DNA of 55,949 bases from Gonium pectorale (GCA_001584585.1 LSYV01000044.1:439827-495775), one strand, 5' to 3'. Positions 1 to 12,456 are shown, counted from the stretch's first letter. Notes: generated from the sequence alone by a model not told the origin. Numbers and translations are program-made.

Positions 1-1987
1 CTGGGCCTGCACGGCGCGCCTACCCGCGCTGAAAGGTAGGTACACTGAGGGCCTCTGATGTACCACTGTGTGCATGGACCCTCAAGTATCGAGGCCTAGG
101 TCACTGCTGGTTCGGTGGAAGCGGCCATGTGTGGGGCCCTTAACCTGTGCCCAAGTCGTTCCCTAGCGGGCGCACACGGCAGACGGCACGCGCCAGCCGC
201 AGTGAGCGGTACCCTGTTGCGGCTCACAGACTTGAACGCGAGAAAACTCACGAGCAGATGAACCTGGCCTGCATTTAAGCCTACAGTGGGTGATACAACT
301 AGGATACCACACATGGCGGGCACTCGACTTTGACACACGGGTTGCCATCATGCCCGCCTGCGTGATGTGGAATGCCGTGCAGACAGACGGCTGCAACAGC
401 CCGGGCCGAGGCGCTGGCGGCTGCACGGGGCCAGTTGCAGCAGAGCTGGGGAAGCACCCCTTAGAAGACGGCTGGAGCGAGGCTGTCCGGGTGCTGCAGA
501 GTGCAGACCGTTCCATTGTCTTGCATCGTATGCAGCTGTGAAGGTCAGGTTAAGTGTTGTAAGCCGACTTTCAGATCTGAAACCGCGCAGCACCCTCCGC
601 AAGCGCGGAGCGAGGGAGGCCATACCATTTATTAGCGCCTCCTCCTCGACGCAACTTGATGCAACATGAGTTCATCAGCATACACAAGTCCCGTGTGAAA
701 AGCAGTTGAGGGATGGAGAGACAAAGAGGGCGAAATGCGTGCTACGGTCAGCGGAAGTCAGCGGTCGGAGGTCGGAAGTCAGCGCAGCCGGCGGATGCGC
801 TGACTTCGTCGGCGCATCCGCCGACAATAAGCCCCTCCCACCCACGCCGGTTACCCCCACACCGAGCTCGGCGACACAACAACAACACAACCGGCGGCCC
901 TCACGGCAGCAGCTCCAGCTCGCGCCCGCGCCCGGCAGCTCCGGCCTCCTCAAGTTTCTACCACCCAACCGCGGTGTGGTTGGGTGCGTGGACCTGACAT
1001 CGGGGGAATCGTTGTGCGCGTGCGTTGCCGCAGTTTGTCCGGAAGCGAACCATGCACGGCGCGTCACGACGCGCGGGACTCGTGGTTTGTCCGCAAAGAA
1101 AAGAGAACCAGAAACGGGGATGTCCGCGTATGTCACGGCCGGCCGGCCAGCACGCGGATACTTCGCAGCCGGCAATGGGGCATGCGATGGTGTGGGGAAG
1201 TCCGTGCTTATCTGGTAAGTTGTCATACGGTACGCACACGTGTGTATACGGCATGTAACGGCAGACTGGTACCGCAGGCACGCAACACTCTTTCATGCAA
1301 GCGTCCGGTGCCGACGCATCTTCACCCCCTCACACTACTTCACTTGTGAAGACCTTACTTTCTTCAGGCGCTCGAGCACCTGCCATCGTGGCAGGACGGA
1401 TGTGCCGGAACTGTTTACACAACAGCAAATTCATGTTGGGTGCTTGTTCTGTCTTCCTGTGAAATGAGGCGGGAGACGTGGCGATTGGGAGATCCGGATA
1501 GAACCCGCTACTGGGTAACATGCACACGCGCCACGGCGCCCACGGCCAGGGGTCTCCCCTGCCCTCCCCTGCCCACGAGCCCTTGCGACTTGCAATGCGT
1601 GCCAGCACGGCAACGCACGGCAGTACGGGCTGGGGAGTGAGACAGATGGCCGCAAAAGCGGATGATTTACTGCATGATTTGGCGCCGTTGGAGGGAACCA
1701 GACTCAGTGTTAGCCTTTACTCAGCTATGATACATGTTTACACCCTACTGTACATAGCCCAACCGGAAACTTTCTGCCCGCGCATGTCGGTAAACCTCTT
1801 TCAATAAGATACTTCCAGTGCAATAGACTCTACATTACAGCGGTTGCCGGCCGTAGCTCACGGAGCTTGCGTCGCGCAACACCCCGGAACCAAGCGAGTT
1901 CATCTCGCATCAGCAGCCTTAAATGCCTAGGACGTGTAGTATGCCGCACGTGTGACTATCACTTCATCGGCGACGTAAATACGCAAA
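1..1987. other. No gene recognised upstream of the first coiled-coil gene
   Basis: Several open frames of 60-180 codons exist on both strands, but they overlap one another. None has a recognisable domain, and none can be chained through convincing splice sites in phase. They look like chance open frames in GC-rich DNA. The stretch may hold the 3' part of an upstream gene and the promoter and 5' UTR of the gene starting at 1988. A hairpin-forming inverted repeat at 789-823 is listed separately. Confidence 0.5.
789..823. repeat. 12-bp perfect inverted repeat (hairpin)
   Basis: Positions 789-800 and 812-823 are exact reverse complements, separated by an 11-nt loop containing TGACTTCGTC. Just upstream (about 748-785) are imprecise direct repeats of GGTCGGAAGTCAGCG-like units. 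A second, weaker inverted repeat (CACCCAACC / GGTTGGGTG, 962-970 and 978-986) lies 140 bp downstream. The function is unknown. In an algal nuclear genome it could be a miniature element remnant or simply structured GC-rich DNA. Confidence 0.5.
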
Positions 1988-4793
1988 ATGAGTGAGGCGG
2001 GCATCTCGCGTGGCGAGCTCCTTGCTCGCCAGGTTTACTTGCAATGGCGGCGCTATTGCGACGCTGCCGTTCGCCAACGTCAGCTCCAGCGGCCTGGGCC
2101 GGCGTCCAGCTGCGGACTTCCCTGCGGCCCTCCTCCCTCAGGCGTCCGCCCTCTTCGGCATGGCGCTGGCGCTTTCACAACTGTGCCCGGTTGCGGCCGC
2201 GCTGCAGCCAGCTCCCAGGGCGATGCACCTGTGACGCCGGGGCTTTGGGGACGCTGTTCCATGCCCCCGGGTCCAGGCGCCGGCAGCATCGCCGCTGAAA
2301 ACTTCGCAGCCGCTCCGGCTGCTGCTGCGATGCCGGCACATGGGCGACGGGCAGAGGCCGCAGTGGAGGCGCAGCTTGTGGGAGCCGTTGCCGACCTGTC
2401 CGCCATGCTGCGAGAGTGTCTCGCGGCCAAGGGACAGCTGGAGGAGGAGCTGCGGGCGGTTAGAGCGCATGCGCAGCAGCTGCGGGCGGCGGGGCCCACC
2501 GCCACGCTGCCGCACGCCGCCGTGGCGCCCGCCGTGGCAGAGCCGGAGGAGCGGGTGGCTACTACGTGCCGGGGGCCGAGTCAGGGCAATGAGGGCGAGC
2601 AGGACGAGTCTGAGCTCGGGACACTGCGGAAGGAGGAGGAGGAGGCGCGCCTCGCCGCTGCGCTGCGCGAGCAGGCTGAGGGGTTTGCCGCCGAGCTTCG
2701 AGCGGTGGAGGCACAGGCGGAGGAGCGGCGCATCGAAGAGCTGCGGGCGCTGCAGGAGGAGGTGGAGGCGCGGTCAGCGGTTGAGCTCCGGGCACTGCGG
2801 GAGCGGGCGGTGCTGCATGCCGCCGAGCTTCGGGCGGCGAAGGAGCAGGCGGAGGAGCGGGCTGAAGCTCGGCTGCAGGCGGTCCAGGCCCAGGCGGAGG
2901 CGCACGCCGCTGGCCTGCAGGCGGCGCTGGAGCGGGCGGAGGAGCAGCTTCGAGCAGCCCGAGCTGACGCAGACGCTCACGCAGATGCGCTCAAAGTGTT
3001 CCAGGAGCAGGCGGCATCGGAGGCTGCGAGGCATGCCGCCGAGCTGCAGGCGGTTCAGGCAGATGCTGAGGAGCGGCTCTGTGCGATGGCAGCTGGCCAT
3101 GATCAAAAGGTGGTGATACAGTGTCCTCCATGCCATTCACACGGAGCCACGGAAGCACGGATGTTCTGATGTTTGGGACGGAAGGCTGCGTGAGACCTGG
3201 GGCCTGCGCGCTTCGCCCAGGCCCCACGTGTGATGTATGTGTGCGGTACGGCGGGGTACGGCGGGCGCCTCGGATCCTAGGCAAGCCTCGGCGGTATTGC
3301 GACGCGAGAAGCAAGCGTGTACACGGGCCCTTCATGCAGGCTCGTGCCCCTACGTAGGTGGGCAGCACCGCTGGTCGCTGCTCCATAATATGTCAGGTTG
3401 AGGCTCTGCCTGCTTCGGAACAATCCTACGCCGGACGACCGTACTCACTCCGCCTGAACGGCCCCGCATGCAGAGCCTTGAGCTGCGGGAGGCCACCTGC
3501 TGCTCGGAGGCGGCGGCACCACTATCGGTGAAGCGGCCACCCCACCAGGTGCAGTGGCAGGGGGTCCTCCCCCCTAAATGTGCTCCCGGGCCTACCATAC
3601 CTGTCCAGCTGTATGTCCTACACGCATGGCAGCGTGCTCAACCAGGTCTATGAACGCTAACGAGAAAGAGAAACCTTGCCGGCAGCCGTTGTCCCCGCAC
3701 CCAACCCAACAAGTAACGCATCAGTGCTGGGAGTACATGTCCAGCTGCATGTGCGTGTGTGTTACGTGTGTGTTACGTGTTATGTGCGTGTGTGTGTGTG
3801 TGTGTGTGGAAATGCAAGCTGACACAGCCGGGCGCTGCTGCCCCCCAGGCCTTGCACGAACCGGGCGCCTACCGGAAAATGCCAGAGGCTCGCGGTCCAT
3901 CTGCACACGGCAAAGGGAGGCAGCGGAGGCAGCGGGCTGGCGACCTTCTAGCTCTTCACCTGCCGCACGCTGTTGCAGACGCTGGCGCCTGCGACCCAGG
4001 CGATTCTTCACCTGCCCCTTTGCAGCCCGGTGCCGGAGGCGGCAGCGGCAAGGAGGCTCCCGGCCTCCTGATCGCACGTCTGCGCCGCCTGCTGGCGGCC
4101 GCGGAGGCGGAGGAGCGAGACCGGCTCGTGCTCGCGCAGCGTCAGCAGGAGCAGGAGCTCGAGCTGGAGCTGCCACCGTCATCACAGCCGCGGATGGACC
4201 AGTTGCCGGAACAGCTGTTGGCGCAGCCAGTGGTGTCATCCACAAGACGGCAGGAGTCAGCGCAGGCAGCTGAGCAGGACAGCAGCGGCGGCGGTGGTGG
4301 CGGTGGCGGTGTTGGGGCAGCCGAGGCCCCATGCGTGGGTGGTATGGCCTGTGGGATCAACGGCGCCGCCACTGGCGGCAGCTTTCCGGACAGTGCGACC
4401 AGCGACAGCGCCGCCACTGACGCTGGTGCTGAAGGCGGGAGCTCCAGCAGCGGCGTGGGGCTCTACATCAAAATGCACGGAATGGACCTGCTCGACAGCT
4501 ATCCCCTCGTCTTCCCTTACCCCTGCGCACCGCCGCCCGGCTGGGCGGTGCACGAGGGGCTTCTGTTCGCCGCCAACATGACCCCCGGTCAAGACCTGGA
4601 GGAGGCAATGCTGAGTTACGACGTCCATGAAAACAAGAGGCTAGAGTTTGCGGCCTACTTCCTCGCGCAGGTGGCATCCATGTACTTTGTGGAGAAGGGG
4701 GTGCCAAAGGCGGTGCCGCACAGCGCGCGGAAGGCCGTGGCGCGGCAGTGGCACAATGTCGTCAGCCGTGGTAGGGCTCGGCAGGACCGGTAA
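1988..4793 (+). CDS. Coiled-coil protein, unknown function (about 688 aa)
   Basis: Not a family I recognise. Model: exon 1 1988-3109 and exon 2 3849-4793, both phase 0, intron GTGGTG...CCCCCAG. The start is the ATG at 1988, giving MSEAGISRGELLARQVYLQW. Residues about 118-370 form a long coiled coil rich in Ala, Glu, Arg and Gln. Its core is a degenerate 14-residue (two-heptad) repeat of the type AAELRAVEAQAEER. Exon 2 has a second short Arg/Glu/Gln-rich helix, then a Ser/Gly linker. It ends in a roughly 110-residue block (from about 578; GLYIKMHGMDLLDSYPLVF) that is less repetitive and looks like a folded domain. An optional 54-nt phase-0 exon (3474-3527, beginning SLELREATCC) may lie inside the intron. 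The stop is TAA at 4791. A structural or cytoskeletal role is only a guess. Confidence 0.68.
3750..3808. repeat. (GT)n microsatellite in intron 1
   Basis: A run of TG/GT dinucleotides with a few TTACG and ATGTGC interruptions. It ends about 40 nt before the proposed acceptor of exon 2 of the coiled-coil gene. It is probably length-variable between strains. Confidence 0.85.
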
Positions 4794-5562
4794 TGGTACC
4801 GAAGCAGTGAAAGGCCCCGTCGCGAGTCCCGTCCTCCTGAGGGGCAGTGGGGCTGCCCTGAGCCTGAAGGTTGGCCTAGGTGTCTAGAATGTGCCTTGAG
4901 TGTTAGCCACAACTGCCGTATCGCGAACGTCGGGCTGATGAGACCCATCCATGTACGGCGACGCTCTGCACGACTTTGATTCGACGGGCGCCGTACTTGG
5001 TGTCGTTGAGCTGAATCTGCCATGCCACGTTGACGTTGAATGCAAGGGGCTTGATGACCGACCCGGCTCTTGTGATGAGCGTAGGAGAGATGCCGACGGG
5101 CGTCACGGCCTGACAAGTGGTTGTATGCCTGGGGATTGGCGTTGGCGCCAGGTGAAGGGGGGATAACAGTACGCCCTTCCGCTCACGCACGGATCCATTT
5201 GTTGGCGATGACAAGCCGCGACGGTCGACGCAGCTCGCGATTGTATGGCAGTTGCGGGGCGGGTGGCGTGGCGCGTGGTGTGTGATAGCGTCGGGCCCAT
5301 GCGGTGCACACGGGTGCATCGTACAAAGTACGGCGTAGCATACCGTAAAGTCGCAGATGAAATGGAGGTTTAGTTCCCGCAGCCTAACAATGTTCCGCGT
5401 GTTAACTGTAGGCTTATTATAACAGCCATCCCACGATCATCGTTTGCACCCGGAGCCTCTCTGCCATTGTCTATCAAAGCCTTGAACCTCTTCACAGTTT
5501 GTGTTAGAGTTGTTCGCAGATTAGCATCGCGAGGTCGGGCCACGCACGTGACCAACTGAACC
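4794..5562. other. Intergenic region between coiled-coil gene and amidohydrolase
   Basis: No supportable gene. It should hold the 3' UTR of the gene ending at 4793 and the promoter of the amidohydrolase starting at 5563. I saw no TGTAA polyadenylation motif here and no clear TATA box. Confidence 0.5.
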
Positions 5563-8500
5563 ATGATGCCGTCGCCGCGCGCTGGCCAGCCACGCGCTGC
5601 GCCTACGGGCACCATCCTCATCCGCGATATCGATCACTTGGCTACCATGAATGAGGAGCTTGGGGGTAAGGGGGTGCTACGGCGGAAGGGCTGATGCGCC
5701 TGATGCGGCACGAACCTGCGGACCTTCGACGGGTCACCCGCGTGCTTGCTAAAAGTGGCTTCATTATTACCGTCTGAACCAGCACACCGATGCGTTGGTC
5801 CAGCACCAGTGCCCATCTCGTCGCCGCATCCGCAACCATGGCTGATATCCAGCCTCCCGCGGCTCCCGGCACTGCTCGCACACACAGAGATCAAGGATGC
5901 CGCTATCTTTATCCGCGGCAACGTCATCGAGTGGGTGGGCAAGACGTCCGAGCTGCCGGCTGGGCTGGCGGATTCTGCTGAGCGGGTGATTGAAGGCCGG
6001 GGCCACGTCTTCATGCCTGGTGAGCCGCGACGGCGATGTACGGCAGTAATCCTGAATCGAGCATGGCACGTCGACGGCACGACATGCGCTGCATTGCCGT
6101 GAAGTCCCGTGGCGTCCGTGCGGCCGTTGCCTTTGCTCGCTGCTACCCCGCTGCTGACTGTCTGGGCCATAACACTGTCCACGCCCCAGTCCGCAACCCC
6201 CTGAGACGGACCTGTGTCACTTCGCCGAGCCCCTTTGTCCAATCTCCTATCAAACCACCCGCCCTTCTCCCTTTCCCAAACCACCCGCACAGGCATGGTC
6301 AACACGCATGCTCACATGTTCCAGGCCCTGAACCGCTGCATGGCGCAGGTGGGGGAAGGGGGTATGGGGTGGCAGCGCAACGCCAACCAAGGAGGTATTC
6401 GCGCTCGAAGCCTCGTGGCGGCCTCATGTGTAGTGGCTGCGTTTGCGAGGGGCGAATGCTTCCATCATCAGCAACAGGCTCGAAGCAAGATGCCGGTACA
6501 CCACATATGCGAGGCAGCCGGTCGACGTGCGAGCGACGGCCCGGCTCAGGGCCTCTAGTGCCAGCTTTTGGCCCCCCCTCCCCTCGAGAGCTTGGTCCCA
6601 GAGCTCCCCATCTGACCGCACGCTCGCCCATGTGCCTCCCTGCTCCCAACTCCAACAGGACCAGACGCTGCACGGCTGGCTGAAGACCCTGTATCCGATC
6701 TGGGCGAACCACACGGTCAGTGCCGTACGTGCATGCCGTACTCCTGCCACGCCCTTGTCATGGGCCCTTGTGCTGCCGACGTGCGGGTTGGGGCCTCTCG
6801 GCCTTGCGTACGGGCGCCGCAGCCGGGGGTGGCGCCGCAGCGGCGCGCGGCTGCTGCTGCGGTGGTGCCATATGCGCAGGGCGGGCAGGCGGGCGGGCGC
6901 ATCCCGCCGGGTGCATCCCTGCACCAGGTAGCGCCGTTGCGGCGACGCCGCCTCCGGGCGCGTGTGTGCGAGTATGCCTGCGTGCCCCTCGCGGTACCGT
7001 ACCGTACCGTAATTGTATCGGTGCCCCCTTTCCCCCCCTGTTGGCGTTACCCCACCGCTGTGTCCCGGCCGGTGCGTGTCCGCCCCCTCCCCTCCCCCGG
7101 TGCGGTGCCGTACAGGGCGACTCTGTGTACGTCAGCACGCTGGTGTCCATAGCCGAGCTCATCCTGTCGGGCTGCACGACCAGCTCAGACCACCTCTACA
7201 TCTACCCCAACGACGTCAAGTGAGGACTTCTGGGTCAAATGATGGCCAGGCGCGGATGGCGCTGGGGGGGAGGGGCGGCGGCGCGGGGAAGGTAAAAGGG
7301 TGAGCGCAAAGGAAGCGCGGGGGGGCGGCGGGCATGCACCCAGGCGAGAGGGCGTAAAGGACGGTAAGGAGGAGGGGAGCGCGGCAGCCGAGCAGGCGGG
7401 GCACCGCACAGGCGGGGATTGAGCGCCCCCGCAGGCAGCTCATGTGACGGCGTCTGGAGGAGGCATCTGAGTTCTCCATGAATGCGTGGCGCATCCCGTT
7501 GTACGGATTCTAATCTTGGCCGTATTCCGCCTTGTCAACCAAGGTCTCGTGGCAGCCCGCCCCGGGGCTTGTTTGCCAGCGTGCGCTCACCTCCCTCACC
7601 GCCTCCCGCTCCGAGCCGTACTATACTGTGCCACACCACACCACACCACACCGTGCTGCTGCTGCTCGCTCCCAGGCTGGACGACACGATCCGCGCCGCC
7701 CGCGCGCTGGGCTTCCGCTTCCACCCCGTGCGCGGCGGCATGAGCGCGGGCGTGAGCAAGGGCGGCATCGCGCCCGACAGCGTGGTGGAGGCCGAGGCGG
7801 CCATCCTGGAGGACATGGAGAGGTGCATCCGCGACTTCCATGACAACTCCAAGTGGGTACACATGCACAAAGGTGGCTAGGCGAAGTATACTTGTGTACC
7901 GGCGGCTGGTGGGAGCGGGTACACATGTACAGGCGGCAGGGGGGGCGGGTAAGGGGGGGGGTATGGCGGTGCGAGGCTCAGGGCGTGTTGGTGTGTGGGG
8001 GCGCGAAGAGGGGCGTGCGCCGGCGTGCGGCGCCGATGGCGGGAAGCTGGCGCCCAAGGATGCAAAGACAGGTCCGGATGCAAGAGGGGCCGTGAGGGTT
8101 CGGCAAGGCGGGCAGGTCGCTAGCTAGGTAGGTGCGGACTCTGGGTAAGGCAAGCCCAGGGACATGCCCAGGCGCAAGTGCGCGCGGTCCGGTGTGGGGT
8201 GCGCTGCACAGCAGTGGTGGAGGCTGGAAAGGATGCGAGCGGCCGGCCTGGCTTGGTGCCCGCGGCGCTGGGGTACCGCGCCCTGCCCGCCTGCGCGCCT
8301 GCAGCTGCGCCGGACCTTCACCTTTCGCCCTCCATGCCTCGTTCCTTGGCAACTCGCGCGCCATGCACGACGGTCCTTGTGGTTGCCCCGCCCCTGCTGG
8401 TTGCCCCGCCGGCCTGCCTCGCCGCTGCTGCAGGCTCTCGATGCTGCGAATGAGCCTGGGCCCCGCCTCCCAGAAGACCGTCACCAACGACCTCATGGTC

Positions 8501-11500
8501 AGCTCGGCGCGCCTGGCCCGCAAGCACGAGGGCGTGCGCCTGCACACGCACCTGGCGGAGAACCAGGTGGGTCATCAACTGCTTGGGTTTGCGCTCGCGC
8601 ATGTCGTAACTATTGTCGTAGCGTCTTCAAGAATCGGGCACATGGGGAGATCGCGATTGTGTTGCAGCCAGTTGGTGGGTTGTCGGTGGGGGCTGGACGC
8701 GTCCAATGTTCGGGTCACCTCATCCGTTGTGCGACGCGGCTGTCGTGCTGGACAGAGGGAGGATGGTGCTGGCGGTTGGCGCTCGGGGGGCAACAAAGAG
8801 TGGGGCCTTTCGTGTGGTCTTTAGAAGCCTGCAAACCTACATGCGGACCAATGGGCGGCAGCTGTACGGGTGAGAGTACATTGCGACCTGGGTGTGTGGG
8901 TGGCGCAATGGGCGCGATTCTTAGGTTGCTGTTAGGATGCAGCTCGAGGCCGGCCGAATGGCCGAAGGTGCAGGTGTCGGTGTGCAGGGAACTGGGGCAG
9001 CGCCCTTCCCAATCGTGTGACCTGCCCGTTCTAACTCCCCACTTCGGCCCGGCTTCCTGCTGTCTCGCAGGAGGACATTGAGTACACGCACAGGCTGTAC
9101 GGCTACCGCTTCGGCGACTACATCAAGAAAGTGGAGTGGGACCAGAGCGACTGCTGGTTCGCGCACTGCTGCATGGTGCGGTGGGCGGTGCGGTGCGGGT
9201 TTGGACGTCGATGGATGGAATGGGCCCGTATCTCGTGCTCAAAGCGTGCGGTGCAAAGCAGGCAAGGGATGCGTACCTGACACCCGTGGAACGACATGCC
9301 TGCTGGACGGGGGTGGGGGCGGGGACGGGGGAAGGGAGGGTTTGTGCAGGGCCCGTCAGTGCTCGCGCTGCGCTCCAATCCGCGCGATTGGTTACTGCCC
9401 TCCTCCCCGGTGCATTCCGGCTACGTCCCTCGTTGGTGGTGGCGTGTCGTGCTGCGCGCCACGGTCTAGTGTCGTGCGCATGCTACGGTACTCGGGGGCT
9501 GCACTGGTGCCATACCGCCGTACCTCCCTTCTCTTGTCCCCGTCACTCCCTGTGCCATCCTGGCCGCATCCCAGCCGCATCCCCTCTCCATCCACGTCAC
9601 GCTCCTCCCCCCCCCACGAGCAGCTCAATGAGTCGGAGCGCGCCCTCTTTGCGGAGCGGGGCATTGGCGTCGCGCACTGTCCCTCCTCCAACACGCGGCT
9701 CGCCTCGGGCATCGCCCCCATCCGGTGAGCCACGCCAGCACGGCGCGCCGCGCGGCTGGGCGAGCCAGCCAGCTAGCTTGCCCGCCTGCTTACCTGCATG
9801 CCTGCTTGCCAGCTTGCCCGCCTGCATGCCTTCCTCCCAGCGGATCCCATTACTCAACATATTCTGGCATACTGCCAGCGAGCGCGCTGGACGCTATGCG
9901 GTACCGTACCGCTGCCGCTCGCGCCTTGCCGCCTTTCTCCCTTCGTCTTGGTTCCCGACTTGGCATCCTCATGCGGCACCGCCCTTGCTCGTGGCCTCCG
10001 TCCGCCTGCAGGCAGATGCTGGACCAGGGCGTCAACGTGGGCCTGGGCGTGGACGGCGCGTGCAGCAACGACTGCCAGAACCTGCTGGCGGAGGCGCGGC
10101 TAGCGGTGCTGCTGCAGCGCGCGGGCGGCAACCCCAAGCAGCTGGGCGTCAGGTACGCGTTGCGCGATGCGCATGAGGCTGCCGCGGGCAAGGAGGCATT
10201 GCCGCGGGCAAGGAGGCATTGCCGCGGGCAAGGAGGCATTGCTGCGGGCAAGGAGGCATCGCCGCGCAGCGTAGCGGTTGGCGTGGGAAACGAGGGGTTG
10301 CCGCGGGAGGAGCGGGGTTGCGTTAGACAAGACGGGTCGCTGCGGAAAACGGACGGCGGGATGGACGGCGCGAGGGCGAACAAGCAGTAAGGGCGCAAGC
10401 GTACGTGTGGGCGTCAAGCAGGCGCCTGCGCGTGTGCTGACGCTGCGACGGGAGGCTTGAGGGAAACAAACAACATAGTATGGCAGGGCCGGGGGCGGGG
10501 GCGGGGCGTAGTGCAGGGTGTAAGCCCCACTCACCCATCAGTGTCGGGAGGCCCGTGCCGGGGGGCAGAGGCCTGCCTGGCCGGACCGCCACGCTCTGGG
10601 GTCCTGGAGGCGATGCCTGATTTGCCTGTGTACCGTCCATGCATGCACGTCTGTCATTACCGGTTCCCCCCCCCCCGCTCCCCGCCACGTCAGGGAGTGC
10701 CTCCGCATGGCGACCGTGGGCGGCGCAACCAACCTGGGCCGCGCGGACGTGCTGGGACAGATCGCACCGGGCTTCGCGGCCGACCTGGTGGGTGCGCGGA
10801 GGGTTGAGGGCAGTGCCGAGATGGGCTGTGCGTGAGCAAGCGGGTGAGAGTGCTGGAGGGAGGGCTGGAGGATGTGGACCCAGGGGCCTGGCCCCGTTCG
10901 GTTCGGGGCTCTGTGGCTGGTGAGGCCTTGGCCAAACTCCGCGGGTGCTGGCTACGTGCCGCTGGCTACTCACCTATCCCCCTCCTTCACGGGGGACCCG
11001 TTTCCCTTTCTTTATTTCACCCTCCTTCACGTGCTTTTGAGACGCCATCCCAAAATTGCCCTGGTAAATTCCTCGGGCCCTTTCGTGTAGATTGGCTACA
11101 AAACCGCGGGCAACCTGGCCTTCGCCGGCACCGGTGAGTGACAACCCCTACTTCTTGGCTGCCGGCCAGGTTGCTAGGTTGCTGTCTGCTATCTGCTACA
11201 CACTGCTGGCCGGCTGGCTTGCAACTATTTTGTTCAGCTCGCAGTCTACAATGACCCCACGTAGGAGCCGACCCGCTGGCGGCGCTGCTGCTGGTCCAGC
11301 CCAGCGCCGGCTACGTCAACTGGTCCATCATCGACGGCCACGTGGTGGTGCGGGAGGGCGTCCTCATGGCAGCCAGCCCCGACGGGGCGCCGAGCCGAGA
11401 TGCCGACCAGGTACGAGGTGGTAGGGGTTTAACCAAACAGGTTACACGCCCATCAAAGCCGGGTAGGAGTCCATGCCCGAAATGAAATGTGGTAGTGGCT

Positions 11501-11956
11501 TACCGGTGCGACGGCGGGGAGGGTGGATGCCGCCGAGCAGGGACCTGCACGTGGGTGGGTAGGCGGGTCGGTGCGCCTCGCGGGGCTGTCCTTGGGTAGA
11601 CACTGAGTCGGGTTCGGCACCCGGGGATGTGAACATGCGGGCTGTGATCGTGAGGTGTGCGTGCGTACTGAGCGCAAATGGCGTGCTCGGTCAGTGTCGC
11701 GACAGTAACGCTGTGAGATATCGTGTGTGGAGACAAGGACGCCAGCCGAGGGGATCTCCGTACTTACGGGACGTGCCAACTCCCTGCCTGCCCGGGTAAG
11801 ACCCTTGCTCTCCAGCCGCACAACAAACGCCTCGCCTTGCCTGGCATGCAGGTCGCGGCCGAGCTGCGGGCCGGCGAGGGCGTGCCGTTCGACATGGAGT
11901 GGCTGCTGGCGCAGGCCGACAAGTACTGCTACGAGCTGACGGCGACGGCGCGGTAG
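5563..11956 (+). CDS. 8-oxoguanine deaminase-like amidohydrolase (498 aa, 14 exons)
   Basis: Metal-dependent cytosolic-type amidohydrolase of the TRZ/ATZ/8-oxoguanine deaminase group, expected to deaminate a purine or triazine-like ring. Exons: 5563-5665, 5888-6019, 6293-6348, 6659-6715, 7116-7219, 7676-7852, 8434-8566, 9071-9175, 9624-9724, 10012-10152, 10694-10787, 11091-11133, 11265-11410, 11852-11956. All junctions are GT-AG and keep phase. Visible motifs are the HxH metal pair NTHAHMFQ (H84/H86), SGCTTSSDHLY, HTHLAEN (H247-H249), WFAHC (H286), AHCPSSN (H307) and LGVDGACSND (D337), all in family order. The two adjacent ATGs at 5563 and 5566 are both possible starts. The first exon encodes the typical N-terminal strand TILIRDIDHLATMN. 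There is no targeting peptide. The exact substrate cannot be read from sequence: guanine, 8-oxoguanine or another ring are all possible. Confidence 0.92.
10181..10260. repeat. Four tandem copies of a 20-bp unit in an intron
   Basis: The unit gccgcgggcaaggaggcatt is repeated four times head to tail with only two single-base changes, both in the last copy. It lies 29 bp inside the intron after exon 10 of the amidohydrolase. It is a minisatellite with no coding role. Confidence 0.95.
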
Positions 11957-12279
11957 TGGGGCGCAGATCCACGCGCGGCAGTACGGGTTGCAGCTTCATG
12001 GCTCAAGTGCGGCAGTTCTGCACACGGACCCCATAGGTGGCTTGGTGGCGGAGTGCCATCGCCAGGCTACCTCACTCGGGAGTGGTGAGGGCGGCTGGCG
12101 GAGAGAGGGACGGCTGCGCAATCCGACTGTGGCGACGGGAACTCAGCCTGAGCTCCATGTGCAGCCAAGGGCAAGCCGACCGGCCGTAGGTGGGCGGCAT
12201 ACTGCAGGACGTGTCGGCGGGTCGCGTACGGCACGGCACGCGCATTGGGCGCGGCCGGGTGAGGCTTCCTTTGTTGCAG

Positions 12280-12456
12280 GTCCTTGCGTTGGAGCCGGGG
12301 CGGCCGGTGTTCACTGAAATGCACGCATATGGGGGTATGGTGACGCCTGAAGAAGGCGAGCATCGCGAACTGCTCGAGTTCGGGCCGGCTTCCGGGACGA
12401 GGAAGCTGGCGCTTGTGCGCGGGTGTGCATGGCCGGGTGGCATCCAGATAGTCCAG
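12280..12456 (+). other. Orphan exon-like open segment (59 codons)
   Basis: Exactly 177 nt, open in one frame, bounded by a good acceptor (TTCCTTTGTTGCAG) and a donor (CCAG/GTACCC), both phase 0. The translation (begins VLALEPGRPVFTEMHAYGG) is not low-complexity and looks like protein. It lies 323 nt after the amidohydrolase stop, in its presumed 3' UTR. It could be an exon of a small unrecognised gene, an alternative last exon, or a coincidence. Confidence 0.35.

Noticed and set aside
675..1226. Overlapping plus and minus frames of 170-183 codons near the start
   Set aside because: No domain, poor composition, the two strands exclude each other and no splice chain supports either.
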